Part shown: piece after piece, positions 8,411 through 16,018 of the stretch | Position numbering within the stretch: position 1 is the stretch's first letter | Layout: every line of letters begins with the position of its first letter | Source of the DNA: Nitrospira sp. Ga0074138 | Lineage (GTDB): Bacteria; Nitrospirota; Nitrospiria; Nitrospirales; Nitrospiraceae | Assembly (NCBI GenBank): GCA_001464735.1 | Contig: LNDU01000027.1 | Span: 62,001-126,000, forward strand | Reading direction: 5' to 3' | DNA: 64,000 nt | Position numbers and translations under genes: made by a program | Notes under the pieces: model-generated | The model's database searches: none | What the model saw: the letters and a program-made list of their open reading frames with translations, nothing else | Told to the model about the DNA's origin: nothing

Positions 8411-11088
8411 ATCGACACGTCAACGCCATAGCTGGACGGTTAAGCCTCCGCCATCCGCAGCGGCTCTCATTGGAAATTCTCGATCGCGTCACGGAGATCG
8501 TGCCTCCTAAGAAGGGAGCGGACATTGCGGCGGCGTTGGCTGCGATCAAGAGTGAGTATCAGACAGTCACTGACTTTGAACGGGAGTTCCCTTCCCTCTG
8601 CTTTGCTTTGGCCACAGGCGTTGGCAAGACCCGGCTCATGGGCGCGTTCATCAGCTATCTGCATCTTGCCCATGGCATCAATCATTTCTTTGTCCTGGCG
8701 CCTAACCTGACCATCTATAACAAACTGATCTCCGATTTTACGCCAAGTACGTCGAAGTATGTCTTCGCCGGGATTGCCGAGTTTGCCACTGAACCGCCAA
8801 CGATCATTACGGGAGACAACTACGAGTCAGGTGTGGCGGCTCGTCACACACCCTTGCCTGGGTTTGGACAAGAGGTCCACATCAACATCTTCAATATTTC
8901 GAAGATCAATTCGGAAGTCCGGGGCGGCAAAGCGCCACGGATCAAGCGCTTGTCTGAGTACATCGGTCAGAGCTACTTCGAGTATTTGGCGGGTCTCGAC
9001 GATCTTGTGTTGCTCATGGACGAATCTCACCGCTACCGGGCGTCGGCCGGTGTGCGAGCAATCAACGAACTCAAACCGGTCTTCGGGTTGGAGCTTACGG
9101 CTACTCCGTTTGTGGAGTCCCCCAAAGGCCCGATGCCATTTAAGAACGTGATCTATGACTACTCGCTGGCCAAAGCGATGGCCGATGGCTTTGTCAAAGA
9201 GCCGGCGGTGGTTACGCAGAAGAATTTCAACCCGAGTCAGTTCAATGCCGCTCAGCTGGAACAGATCAAGCTGGAAGATGGCGTTCGTCTTCACGAGAAC
9301 ACCAAGGTAGACCTAGAAACCTACGCGAGGCAGACAGGGCAGCGAGTGGTGAAGCCCTTTATGCTGATTATCGCCCGCGAGACGACGCATGCGGGCCAAC
9401 TCATGCAGTTGATTCAGTCGCCGCAGTTTTTTGAAGGCCGATACAAAGACAAAGTTATTCAAGTGGATTCCAGCAAGACTGGTGCGGAAGAGGACGAGAT
9501 GGTTCAGCGCCTCCTTGCTGTTGAAAGTCCGGAGGAGCCTACTGAGATCGTGATTCACGTGAACATGTTGAAAGAAGGCTGGGACGTTACGAATCTCTAC
9601 ACAATTGTTCCACTGCGAGCTGCTAACGCGAGAACCCTTATCGAGCAATCTATTGGACGCGGTCTCCGGCTTCCCTATGGCAAGCGGACTGGGGTCAGCC
9701 CCGTAGACCGCCTGAACATCGTGGCCCACGACCGGTTCCAGGAAATCATCGATGAAGCCAACAAGCCTGACTCCATGATCCGCCTGGCGCAGGTAATTCT
9801 CGACCCGGCGACTGATCTGCAGAAAATGCGAACAGTGGTCGCTCAATCAAAGATCGAGGAACAGTTGCACGGGGCCTCTCTCACTGGCCCTGCTGGTGGG
9901 CCAGCACAAGCCACTTCAATCTTTGCGGGTGAGGTCGAGCGAGGGATTGCGCAGGCGGCGTACAAGGTCATCCAGAAATACGAGAACCTGCCGTCTTCGA
10001 ATGACCTTTTAAAACCGGAGATTCAGGCACAGATTGTTGAAGAGGTGAAACAGTCCGTCACGCCAAGTCAGCAGGCCTTACCGGGCATGGCCGCGGTCCC
10101 GGGCATTGCGGAGGTTGTCGCTAAAATGGCGCAACTTGTCGTGCGGCAATCGATCGATATTCCAAGGATTCTTGTCGTGCCACGGGGCGAAACGACCACC
10201 GGCTTTCATGTCTTTACCTTGAACTGTTCCAACATCCATTACCAGCCGGTCGAGCGGGATCTGCTTATCCAGCACCTTCGGACCCATGAGCAGGAGACAT
10301 TGACTTATGGCGGACGGATGCAGCCGGAACAACGGCTCGAAGATTACCTTGTCCGGGGACTCGTTGACTTCGATGACATCAGCTACGACGAGCACTCTGA
10401 TTTGCTGTATGACCTCGCCGGTCAATTGGTCACACACCTCCGCTCATATCTTTCCGAAGAGGATGCGAGGAACGTCCTCATCTATCATCAGAAACAGCTC
10501 GCCGCTTTCGTTCATGCTCAGATGCAGGAACATCATTGGGAGAAGGCGACGGGTTACGATGTGGTGGTGAGTAAGGGGTTCACTGATCTGAAGCCCAGTG
10601 CCTATACAGCGAGAAATGGAGAGCCAGTCCAAGACTTTCGTCAGACCGTAGAGGATCGAAGCCGGATCTCGCAGATGCTCTTTGGCGGATTCCAGCGCGG
10701 CCTCTATTCCGTCCAGAAGTTCGACTCCGACACGGAGCGACGGCTGGCCATTATCCTAGACCGAGATTCCCAGAAGTGGTTCCGGCCGGCTTCAGGACAA
10801 TTCCAGATTTCCTATAAGCAGGGGGTCTCGCAGCACGACTATCAGCCGGACTTTGTGGCTGAGACATCGGACTGCATTTACATGCTGGAGCCCAAAGCCA
10901 AGAACGAAATGACCTCGCCAGATGTGCTTGCCAAGAAAGAGGCAGCCGTCACCTGGTGCACCCGCGCCACGACCCACGCCCTCAGCAACGGCGGCAAGCC
11001 TTGGAAGTATGTCCTGATCCCGCACGACGTGATTGCTGAGAACGTGACGCTCACAGGACTAGTAACTCAATTTGCTCTTTCTACCTAA
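8407..11088 (+). CDS. Type III-like restriction enzyme Res subunit (helicase-nuclease)
   Basis: An 893-residue SF2 helicase fused to a nuclease. Walker A is ATGVGKT (69-75), the DExH box is DESH (205-208), LTATPF follows, and motif VI is QSIGRGLRLP (from 414). The C-terminal end has a PD-(D/E)xK nuclease pattern: Asp815 in QPDF, then Glu828-x-Lys830 in LEPKAK. Type III Res subunits pair with Mod, travel along DNA by ATP hydrolysis and cut near unmodified sites. It is shorter in the middle than some Res proteins but all key motifs are present. It is the last gene of the four-gene operon and starts inside the methyltransferase stop. Confidence 0.88.
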   Translation: MNRHVNAIAGRLSLRHPQRLSLEILDRVTEIVPPKKGADIAAALAAIKSEYQTVTDFEREFPSLCFALATGVGKTRLMGAFISYLHLAHGINHFFVLAPNLTIYNKLISDFTPSTSKYVFAGIAEFATEPPTIITGDNYESGVAARHTPLPGFGQEVHINIFNISKINSEVRGGKAPRIKRLSEYIGQSYFEYLAGLDDLVLLMDESHRYRASAGVRAINELKPVFGLELTATPFVESPKGPMPFKNVIYDYSLAKAMADGFVKEPAVVTQKNFNPSQFNAAQLEQIKLEDGVRLHENTKVDLETYARQTGQRVVKPFMLIIARETTHAGQLMQLIQSPQFFEGRYKDKVIQVDSSKTGAEEDEMVQRLLAVESPEEPTEIVIHVNMLKEGWDVTNLYTIVPLRAANARTLIEQSIGRGLRLPYGKRTGVSPVDRLNIVAHDRFQEIIDEANKPDSMIRLAQVILDPATDLQKMRTVVAQSKIEEQLHGASLTGPAGGPAQATSIFAGEVERGIAQAAYKVIQKYENLPSSNDLLKPEIQAQIVEEVKQSVTPSQQALPGMAAVPGIAEVVAKMAQLVVRQSIDIPRILVVPRGETTTGFHVFTLNCSNIHYQPVERDLLIQHLRTHEQETLTYGGRMQPEQRLEDYLVRGLVDFDDISYDEHSDLLYDLAGQLVTHLRSYLSEEDARNVLIYHQKQLAAFVHAQMQEHHWEKATGYDVVVSKGFTDLKPSAYTARNGEPVQDFRQTVEDRSRISQMLFGGFQRGLYSVQKFDSDTERRLAIILDRDSQKWFRPASGQFQISYKQGVSQHDYQPDFVAETSDCIYMLEPKAKNEMTSPDVLAKKEAAVTWCTRATTHALSNGGKPWKYVLIPHDVIAENVTLTGLVTQFALST

Positions 11089-11334
11089 TCCATCTTTCGC
11101 GGGGACAATCGGGGACCTGCGCGATTGTTTGAGTCATGCACGTATTGATGGGTTGACCCCCATGACATAACCGCTTCTATCTTCTGCGAAGCAAACACGT
11201 TCTTAGTATGGAAGAAGCGCGCGAGCTGAGCAGCAGCAAAGTTGAACAGTTCTAATCCTGTCGGCGATACTTGCACGGGGCTATTGTGGGGCAGTAACCT
11301 ATATCAGAGAACAATCCTGTCGCAGGAGGGCCCG

Positions 11335-11757
11335 ATGGCACTGCTTCTCCTCTTGCTCCTTCTAGTCCCTCTTTCTACCTCCGCCAAAGACCTTGGAGAA
11401 CTGAGCGCCAACCCTTACCAGCAGAACTCGACGGCCAATCCGTACGGGGCGGGGAGTCCCTTTGCACCGAACGGGATCAACAATCCCTTCAGCCCGTACG
11501 GCAGCTCGTTCAGTAACAAATCGGCGACGAATCCCTTCGCCACCGATGCGCCAAGGCTCTATGACCAGCAAGGAAATTACCGTGGGAAGTTGAGCGCCAA
11601 TCCATACGATCCTGATTCCACCAGCAACCCCTACGGCCAGTACGGATCTCGGTTTTCGCCAGACTCCATCAACAATCCTTACGGCGCAGGCAGTCCCTAT
11701 CGCTCCGATAGCCCCACCAATCCCTACGGCCGCGGTTTGAGAATCGAAGGACAGTGA
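11335..11757 (+). CDS. Secreted Asn-Pro-Tyr repeat protein, intact copy
   Basis: A 140-residue protein of unknown function. Start at ATG 11335 with GGAGG about 8 bases upstream. It has a very hydrophobic signal peptide (about 17 residues, a run of leucines ending STSA) and then a low-complexity mature chain containing eight NPY/NPF units, each with Gly, Ser, Asp and Asn around it. The mature part looks internally duplicated: residues about 25-70 resemble 85-130, separated by the segment APRLYDQQGNYRGKLSANP. It ends GLRIEGQ. Two damaged copies lie at 14914-15335 and 21131-21394. An extracytoplasmic structural or surface role is plausible for such composition, but it is inference. Confidence 0.7.
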   Translation: MALLLLLLLLVPLSTSAKDLGELSANPYQQNSTANPYGAGSPFAPNGINNPFSPYGSSFSNKSATNPFATDAPRLYDQQGNYRGKLSANPYDPDSTSNPYGQYGSRFSPDSINNPYGAGSPYRSDSPTNPYGRGLRIEGQ

Positions 11758-12294
11758 AAGACACTCACACCCATCTGCATCAGTTCTCAGGACCCGCTCA
11801 CTAGCCCAGGACAGCGTTCGATAGAATTGTCTGGGGCTCCAGTAGCAACCCTCACCGGCTCACACCTGCAAGGCGCATCGTTCATCAGTCAATACGTATG
11901 CCTGCCCACTCTTTTGCCTAAGAAGCCGCACTAAATATCGGCCGAATGGCCTTATAGGAAGAAAAAATGGCTGGGGTCATCTGCGGAGGCTTCTTGTATC
12001 GACTTATTTTTGTGGATAACCTCCTTGAGAAATGTCCAGAATAGGCCGTGAGATTCGCGTTCCGGTTATTCACAGCCTTTCCTCTCGTTTCCCAAAGATC
12101 CACAATACTTGGTGTTGACAAAAAATCCTGCTAGCTATATGTAGTTTCAGTGCATCGTTAAAGACGGTGATTTTCATCGGAACGACATGCCATGTCAATA
12201 GGGCAAAGCCCTAGTTTTGCCAAGAAAATCGGCACTAGTTGCGCAAGTAAATGGGTTACATGAAAGGAAACAGTTAGTACGTAGGAACCCGATG
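11758..12294. other. Long intergenic region, no gene seen
   Basis: No ORF with a supported start is visible. The first 130 bases after the repeat-protein stop resemble the bases after its second copy (15336-15460), so the duplication unit extends past the gene. The rest (about 11930-12270) is moderately A+T-rich. It ends at the structured segment beginning near 12296. Confidence 0.5.
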
Positions 12295-12295
12295 A

Positions 12296-12464
12296 CCTCA
12301 GGCCCGTCCGCCCAGACAAGACCTGAGGCCATCAGATTGGAGGTGAAACAAATGAGAAGACACTGAACGCCCCATGAGGGCGTGACCGGGGAAGTGAATC
12401 CCGGCGGATCTCGGCACCGGGGTGTTTGCTTGACGGCTGGCACCCCGGCTGCCCCGAAGGGTGC
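12296..12464 (+). ncRNA. Candidate structured RNA leader with competing hairpins
   Basis: Several perfect inverted repeats lie within 170 bases. CCTCAGG 12296-12302 pairs with 12322-12328. ACGCCC 12367-12372 pairs with 12378-12383 over a 5-base loop. CCGGG 12386-12390 pairs with 12400-12404. CCGGGGTG 12417-12424 pairs with CACCCCGG 12441-12448. A further pair is GCACCC 12440-12445 with GGGTGC 12459-12464. The last two share bases 12441-12445, so only one can form at a time, as in attenuators or riboswitches. The segment precedes the 47-residue gene at 12547. I do not recognise an RNA family. Confidence 0.4.
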
Positions 12465-12546
12465 GGCATTCTAGCTTGATGTTTCGCTGTATGCAACACC
12501 CCAGATCGAGCAAAGAAACATCTTCACCTTAACAAAGGAATGCCTA

Positions 12547-12690
12547 ATGGCAAAGTCTGAATCGAAATCTACCCTCAAGGGTCGCAGCGCGATTACTGGC
12601 CGTTTCAAGACCGTGGAGGAGGCACGTCGCAAGCCAAACACCTCAGTGGTTGAACGAGTGCCAAAACCTGGTTACGGAACGAGCAAGTAA
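12547..12690 (+). CDS. Small basic protein, 47 residues
   Basis: Reads MAKSESKST at the start, contains KGRSAITGRFKT and ends KPGYGTSK. AAAGGA sits 7 bases before the ATG. The RSAITGRF box is shared by many very small basic bacterial and phage proteins of unknown function, often mis-annotated as transporters. There is no membrane segment, so a transporter role is not credible. It follows a strongly structured leader and precedes the protease gene by 74 bases. Confidence 0.55.
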   Translation: MAKSESKSTLKGRSAITGRFKTVEEARRKPNTSVVERVPKPGYGTSK

Positions 12691-12764
12691 CATGTAAACC
12701 GCTTGCCGGTTCGATAGGCGAGGATCGATCCCTGGTCCTCGCCCATTTCCTTTGGGGAGGCGAC

Positions 12765-13706
12765 ATGTCTGTATCCAAACAATCTCTTGCATGGTCCGAT
12801 CAACGTATAAAAGAAGAAAGGATGAAGCACCGGCGTTCGTACGTAGTGGCCTTGCTAATATTTATAACTCTTCTTTTATCGACGCCCGCGCAATCGGAGA
12901 CACAAAAATCCCTTCCTGCAGATTTTGACACTCTGCTAATGATGGCTACTTTGCGCATAGCAGGCCCAAGCGCAGATGGTCAAGGTCAATCCTTGGGAAC
13001 AGTATTCATAGTGGGGAATCCACACCCGACAGAGGTGAACAAATATAGGTATACCCTCGTTACGGCTGCTCATGTTTTGCAAAAGATCAAGGGTGATGTT
13101 GCGGTCTTGTACTTCAGGCGACAACTAGAAAACGGAAACTGGGGTGCTGTACCCACATTAATAAGTATAAGGGAAGCGGGAAGACCTCTATGGGCTCAAC
13201 ACGGTGAAGCGGATGTTGCAGCCATGTACATAGCAGTGCCGGAACTAGGACGACCGGTATCCATACCGATAAACATGCTTGCTAATGATGATCTTCTGGC
13301 AAAGTACAACGTACATCCAGGGGACATGTTGGATATTTTGGGATATCCATTCGGTTTTGAATCTCCTGTAGGTAGTTTTCCGATTCTACGAAGTGGGAAA
13401 ATAGCGTCATACCCCTTACTGCCGACAAAAACCACACTCAGCTTTCTGTTAGATTTTCGGGTGTTCCCTGGGAATAGCGGTGGTCCGGTCTATATTAACT
13501 TTACCGGGGAAAGATTTCATGACAACGCAATTGCCATGGGCATGTCATTTCAGTTCATCATGGGGCTGGTCAGCGAGGAGATTAAGGCAACTGAACAGAG
13601 AAAGTTTCAGTACAGCACTCATATCCAGGACACTCCGCTCGGATTGGCAAAGGTAATCCATGCAAGCCTCATTCGAGAAACGATTGCACTTTTACCACCA
13701 CCGTGA
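12765..13706 (+). CDS. Exported trypsin-like serine protease
   Basis: A 313-residue S1-type protease. The catalytic triad is readable: His103 in VTAAHVL, Asp150 in GEADVAAMY, and Ser238 in PGNSGGPVY. A hydrophobic stretch at residues about 26-43, ending before Ala-Gln-Ser, is a signal peptide or membrane anchor, so it should act in the periplasm or outside. GGGAGG precedes ATG 12765; an alternative ATG at 12822 would leave a more standard signal peptide. There is no PDZ domain, unlike DegP/HtrA. Its role could be protein quality control or cleavage of a cargo protein; there is nothing specific to choose between them. Confidence 0.8.
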   Translation: MSVSKQSLAWSDQRIKEERMKHRRSYVVALLIFITLLLSTPAQSETQKSLPADFDTLLMMATLRIAGPSADGQGQSLGTVFIVGNPHPTEVNKYRYTLVTAAHVLQKIKGDVAVLYFRRQLENGNWGAVPTLISIREAGRPLWAQHGEADVAAMYIAVPELGRPVSIPINMLANDDLLAKYNVHPGDMLDILGYPFGFESPVGSFPILRSGKIASYPLLPTKTTLSFLLDFRVFPGNSGGPVYINFTGERFHDNAIAMGMSFQFIMGLVSEEIKATEQRKFQYSTHIQDTPLGLAKVIHASLIRETIALLPPP

Positions 13707-13999
13707 TTGATCAAGATTTCAGCTTACATCTGTTATTCGATGTCCAAAAAGAAGAAAGAACCAGAGAACGCATTTAGCACCATTAGCCTGCATTGGTGTC
13801 AGGTCGCCACCGGCAGCAGCCGACCGGCTTTCCTCTGCGAGGCGCATCGTTCGCGCCAGTGATTCTCTCACTCTCGTTGCTTACGCCTCTCCGGCACGTT
13901 GGCTCCGGACTCTGCCTGCCGTTTCCTCCGTGAACTGTGCGGTGCCTCTCCTCCTCACGTGAGAGAGTCATCTACAGTTCAACAAGAGGTGGAAACACC

Positions 14000-14245
14000 A
14001 TGGCGACCAATAACTCATCCAAATGACCGGCAACGACGCTGCGATGTGGGAACATCAAGGCGACGATCTGGCAGAACGTCAGCGAGAAGGGCCTGTTCTT
14101 CGCAACGACCTTCCCTCGACCGTTCAAGGATCAATCTGGTGCCTGACACCACTGCACCTCATTCGGCCTCAACGACCTGGAGGCGCTCAGGAATGTCGCC
14201 TTTGAGACGAAGGAGTGGATCATCGCACACACGCTGAAGCGCTGA
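14000..14245 (+). pseudogene. Small conserved hypothetical gene, two in-frame stops
   Basis: Reads as an 81-codon gene starting MATNNSSK, with IWQNVSEKGLFF and FGLNDLEALRN boxes and ending HTLKR. It is interrupted by TGA at codon 9 (14024-14026) and codon 49 (14144-14146). The copy at 21423 has CGA (Arg) where the first TGA occurs, and the copy at 14770 has TGG where the second occurs, so both stops are single transitions. A leader with GAGGTGG before the ATG is retained. The function of the intact family is unknown. Two further fragments lie in this window. Confidence 0.65.
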
Positions 14246-14349
14246 GGTGCTTCAGAGAGAAGCCTCTGGCCCTCCGGGGCTTCCCTTTACAGGGCCAGAT
14301 ATGTCTTAACACGCCTTTTCGTCCACCAACCAAAAGGAGGCCAACAGCT

Positions 14350-14733
14350 ATGAGCCCAACGCAAGTAACCGAATTGGCTAACCAAACAGCCCAGATTCTT
14401 GATCGACTAACCGAAATCATTGCGCAGAAGGTTGCGAACCAACTTGGACAAGAACTGATGCGAATCTACGAGGCAGACCTTGAGTCTAAACATCTCCATC
14501 GCTCGAGCATTAAATCATCACAAACCAGCACTCACGGCAGTTTGTGGTCGATCAACAAGTTGGCTGCAGACTCAGGAATTCAGAAAGGCACCTGGTATAA
14601 GTGGATTGCTCAGAGAAGGGTTCCGGCAGTCCGACTTGGCAGGACCGTTCGTATTCGGGACGAGGATTATCGGAAGCTGATTCAGAAATCATTACGCCCC
14701 GAAATCAATCCGTCTAACCGATCATTTGAATAA
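14350..14733 (+). CDS. Helix-turn-helix (excisionase/MerR-like) DNA-binding protein
   Basis: A 127-residue protein with AAAAGGAGG directly before ATG 14350. Residues about 1-45 form a helical, probably dimerising segment (VTELANQTAQILDRLTEII). Residues about 70-115 match the HTH_17 excisionase type: SINKLAADSG, then TWYKWIAQRRVPAVRLGRTV and RIRDEDYRKLI. Such proteins are recombination directionality factors or small regulators. No integrase is visible in the window, so a regulator is as likely as an excisionase. It sits between two decayed copies of the MATN-type gene. Confidence 0.65.
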   Translation: MSPTQVTELANQTAQILDRLTEIIAQKVANQLGQELMRIYEADLESKHLHRSSIKSSQTSTHGSLWSINKLAADSGIQKGTWYKWIAQRRVPAVRLGRTVRIRDEDYRKLIQKSLRPEINPSNRSFE

Positions 14734-14769
14734 GTCGAATCATCCCAGGTTTACGCATCGGATACAGCA

Positions 14770-14893
14770 ATCTGTGAGAATCTGACCCAGAAGGGTCCCT
14801 TCTTTGCGGCGACGTTCTCCTGTCCAATCAAGGACTAGTCCGGCATGTGGCGCAATGGGGCATCCCTTGGTCTCAATGACCTGGAGGTGCTAA
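14770..14893 (+). pseudogene. Fragment of the MATN-type small gene
   Basis: Internal and C-terminal piece of the same family as 14000-14245, matching from ENLTQKGPFFAATF to GLNDLEVL, with an in-frame TAG after IKD. Both ends are missing, and it runs straight into the start region of the second Asn-Pro-Tyr repeat gene. Confidence 0.55.
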
Positions 14894-14913
14894 TCCCGGT
14901 AAAGGAGGGTCCG

Positions 14914-15335
14914 ATGTCGCTGCTTCTCCTCTTGCTCCTACCGCTCCTGTTTCTGCCGCCGCCAATGACCTCGGAGAACTGAGCGCCAATCCGTGCCAGC
15001 AGAACTCGACGGCCAATCCGTTAGGGGTGGGGAGTCCCTTTGCGCCTGACGCCATCAACAATCCCTACAGCCCCTACGGCAGTCCCCTTACCAATCAATG
15101 GGCGACGAATCCATATGCCACCGATGCGCCACGGCTCTACGACCAACAGGGAAACTACCGCGGCAAGTTGAGCGCCAACCCGTACGATCCTGATTCAACC
15201 AGCAACCCTTACGGCCGGTACGGCTCTCCGTTTTCGCCCGACTCCGTCAATAATCCTTACGGCGCAGGCAGTCTCTATCGCTCGCATAGCCCCACCAATC
15301 CCTACGGCCGCGGCTTAAGAATCGAAGGACAGTGA
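14914..15335 (+). pseudogene. Asn-Pro-Tyr repeat protein, frameshifted copy
   Basis: Second copy of the gene at 11335-11757. The ATG, ribosome site (AAAGGAGGG) and leucine-rich signal peptide are present. One base is missing near the signal peptide cleavage region relative to copy 1, so the original frame stops after about 22 codons. The mature repeat region remains open in the other frame to 15335 and keeps the APRLYDQQGNYRGKLSANP block and the GLRIEGQ end. It is most simply a pseudogene. Translation of the mature part from GTG 15027 would lack a signal peptide. Confidence 0.65.
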
Positions 15336-15545
15336 AAGATCCGTTCACCCGTCGGCATCGGTTCTCAGTACCTGCTCCGCACCCCAATGCGGTGTTCAAC
15401 AGAAACTGTCTTGGGTTCTACCGCAGATGTCGACCGGTTTCGCATTCGTAAGGCAGACGGCATCAATCGAGCAATAGTTGGTTACCAGTGGCAAGGGGAC
15501 CCTGATCGTGCACCTCTGTTGAGGAGGGATTCTCGCTGAATCGTC

Positions 15546-15934
15546 TTACTGTAAGTCATACATGCCAGCTGTCGCCCGAATCACCCGATCGAACTGCTCT
15601 TCTCTTTCATGTGAGCTGAGCCGTTGGTGGCTCCGTCCCTTCAACCTCGGGCTGTAGGTAACTGAAGCGATTGCATTGGGCGCGACAAGGGCTGTGTTCC
15701 GGTCTGTAGGTGTGGATGCACAGGATTCTCCATCAGGGGTTATTAGGGGCAAGCCGTCGCGGAGTTGACAGTGTTCGAGGTGAGCCAGATAGGCGGTGTA
15801 ATCGAGGGCATTAGAGCCGACCGTGCCCGCTGAATGCCCTGGACGATTATGTAAAAGAAAGCATCGGGAAGTTTAGACGCGGTTTGCAGGCCGTACTCAG
15901 TGATTTCTGGATGGTGAGTTATAGAGGTCAACAT
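15546..15934 (-). pseudogene. Possible frameshifted hypothetical gene
   Basis: On the minus strand, one frame reads TASKLPDAFFYIIVQGIQ. After a frame change near 15830 a second frame reads VGSNALDYTAYLAHLEHC and continues to a C-terminal end at 15546. The two pieces join naturally if one base was gained or lost. I do not recognise the family. It could instead be chance reading frames. Confidence 0.3.
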
Positions 15935-16018
15935 TAGAAGCGGCCTCAGTTACAGCCTGCGAGTTCTCCGCAGATTAATCGGGGTGCGAACCGAAATAAG
16001 AGTTCTGGATACCTGGGG

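Noticed and set aside
2039..11088. Assignment of the four-gene module to DISARM or BREX
   Set aside because: DISARM needs drmA/drmB/drmC and BREX needs brxC/pglZ-type genes; none are present. The Mod/Res pair is type III-like.
12296..12464. Structured segment as a CRISPR array or IscB-type guide RNA
   Set aside because: There are no regularly spaced direct repeats and no IscB, TnpB or Cas gene nearby.
13740..13862. Short ORF starting MSKKKKEPENAF after the protease gene
   Set aside because: It has no ribosome site and its second half runs into the repeated C/T-rich leader before the MATN pseudogene. Too little support to call a gene.
14000..14245. Possible TGA recoding (selenocysteine or alternative code) because several genes have in-frame TGA
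   Set aside because: Many intact genes in the window end in TGA, the affected genes have sister copies with CGA or TGG at the same codons, and no SECIS-like element or selenoprotein family is evident. Decay explains it.
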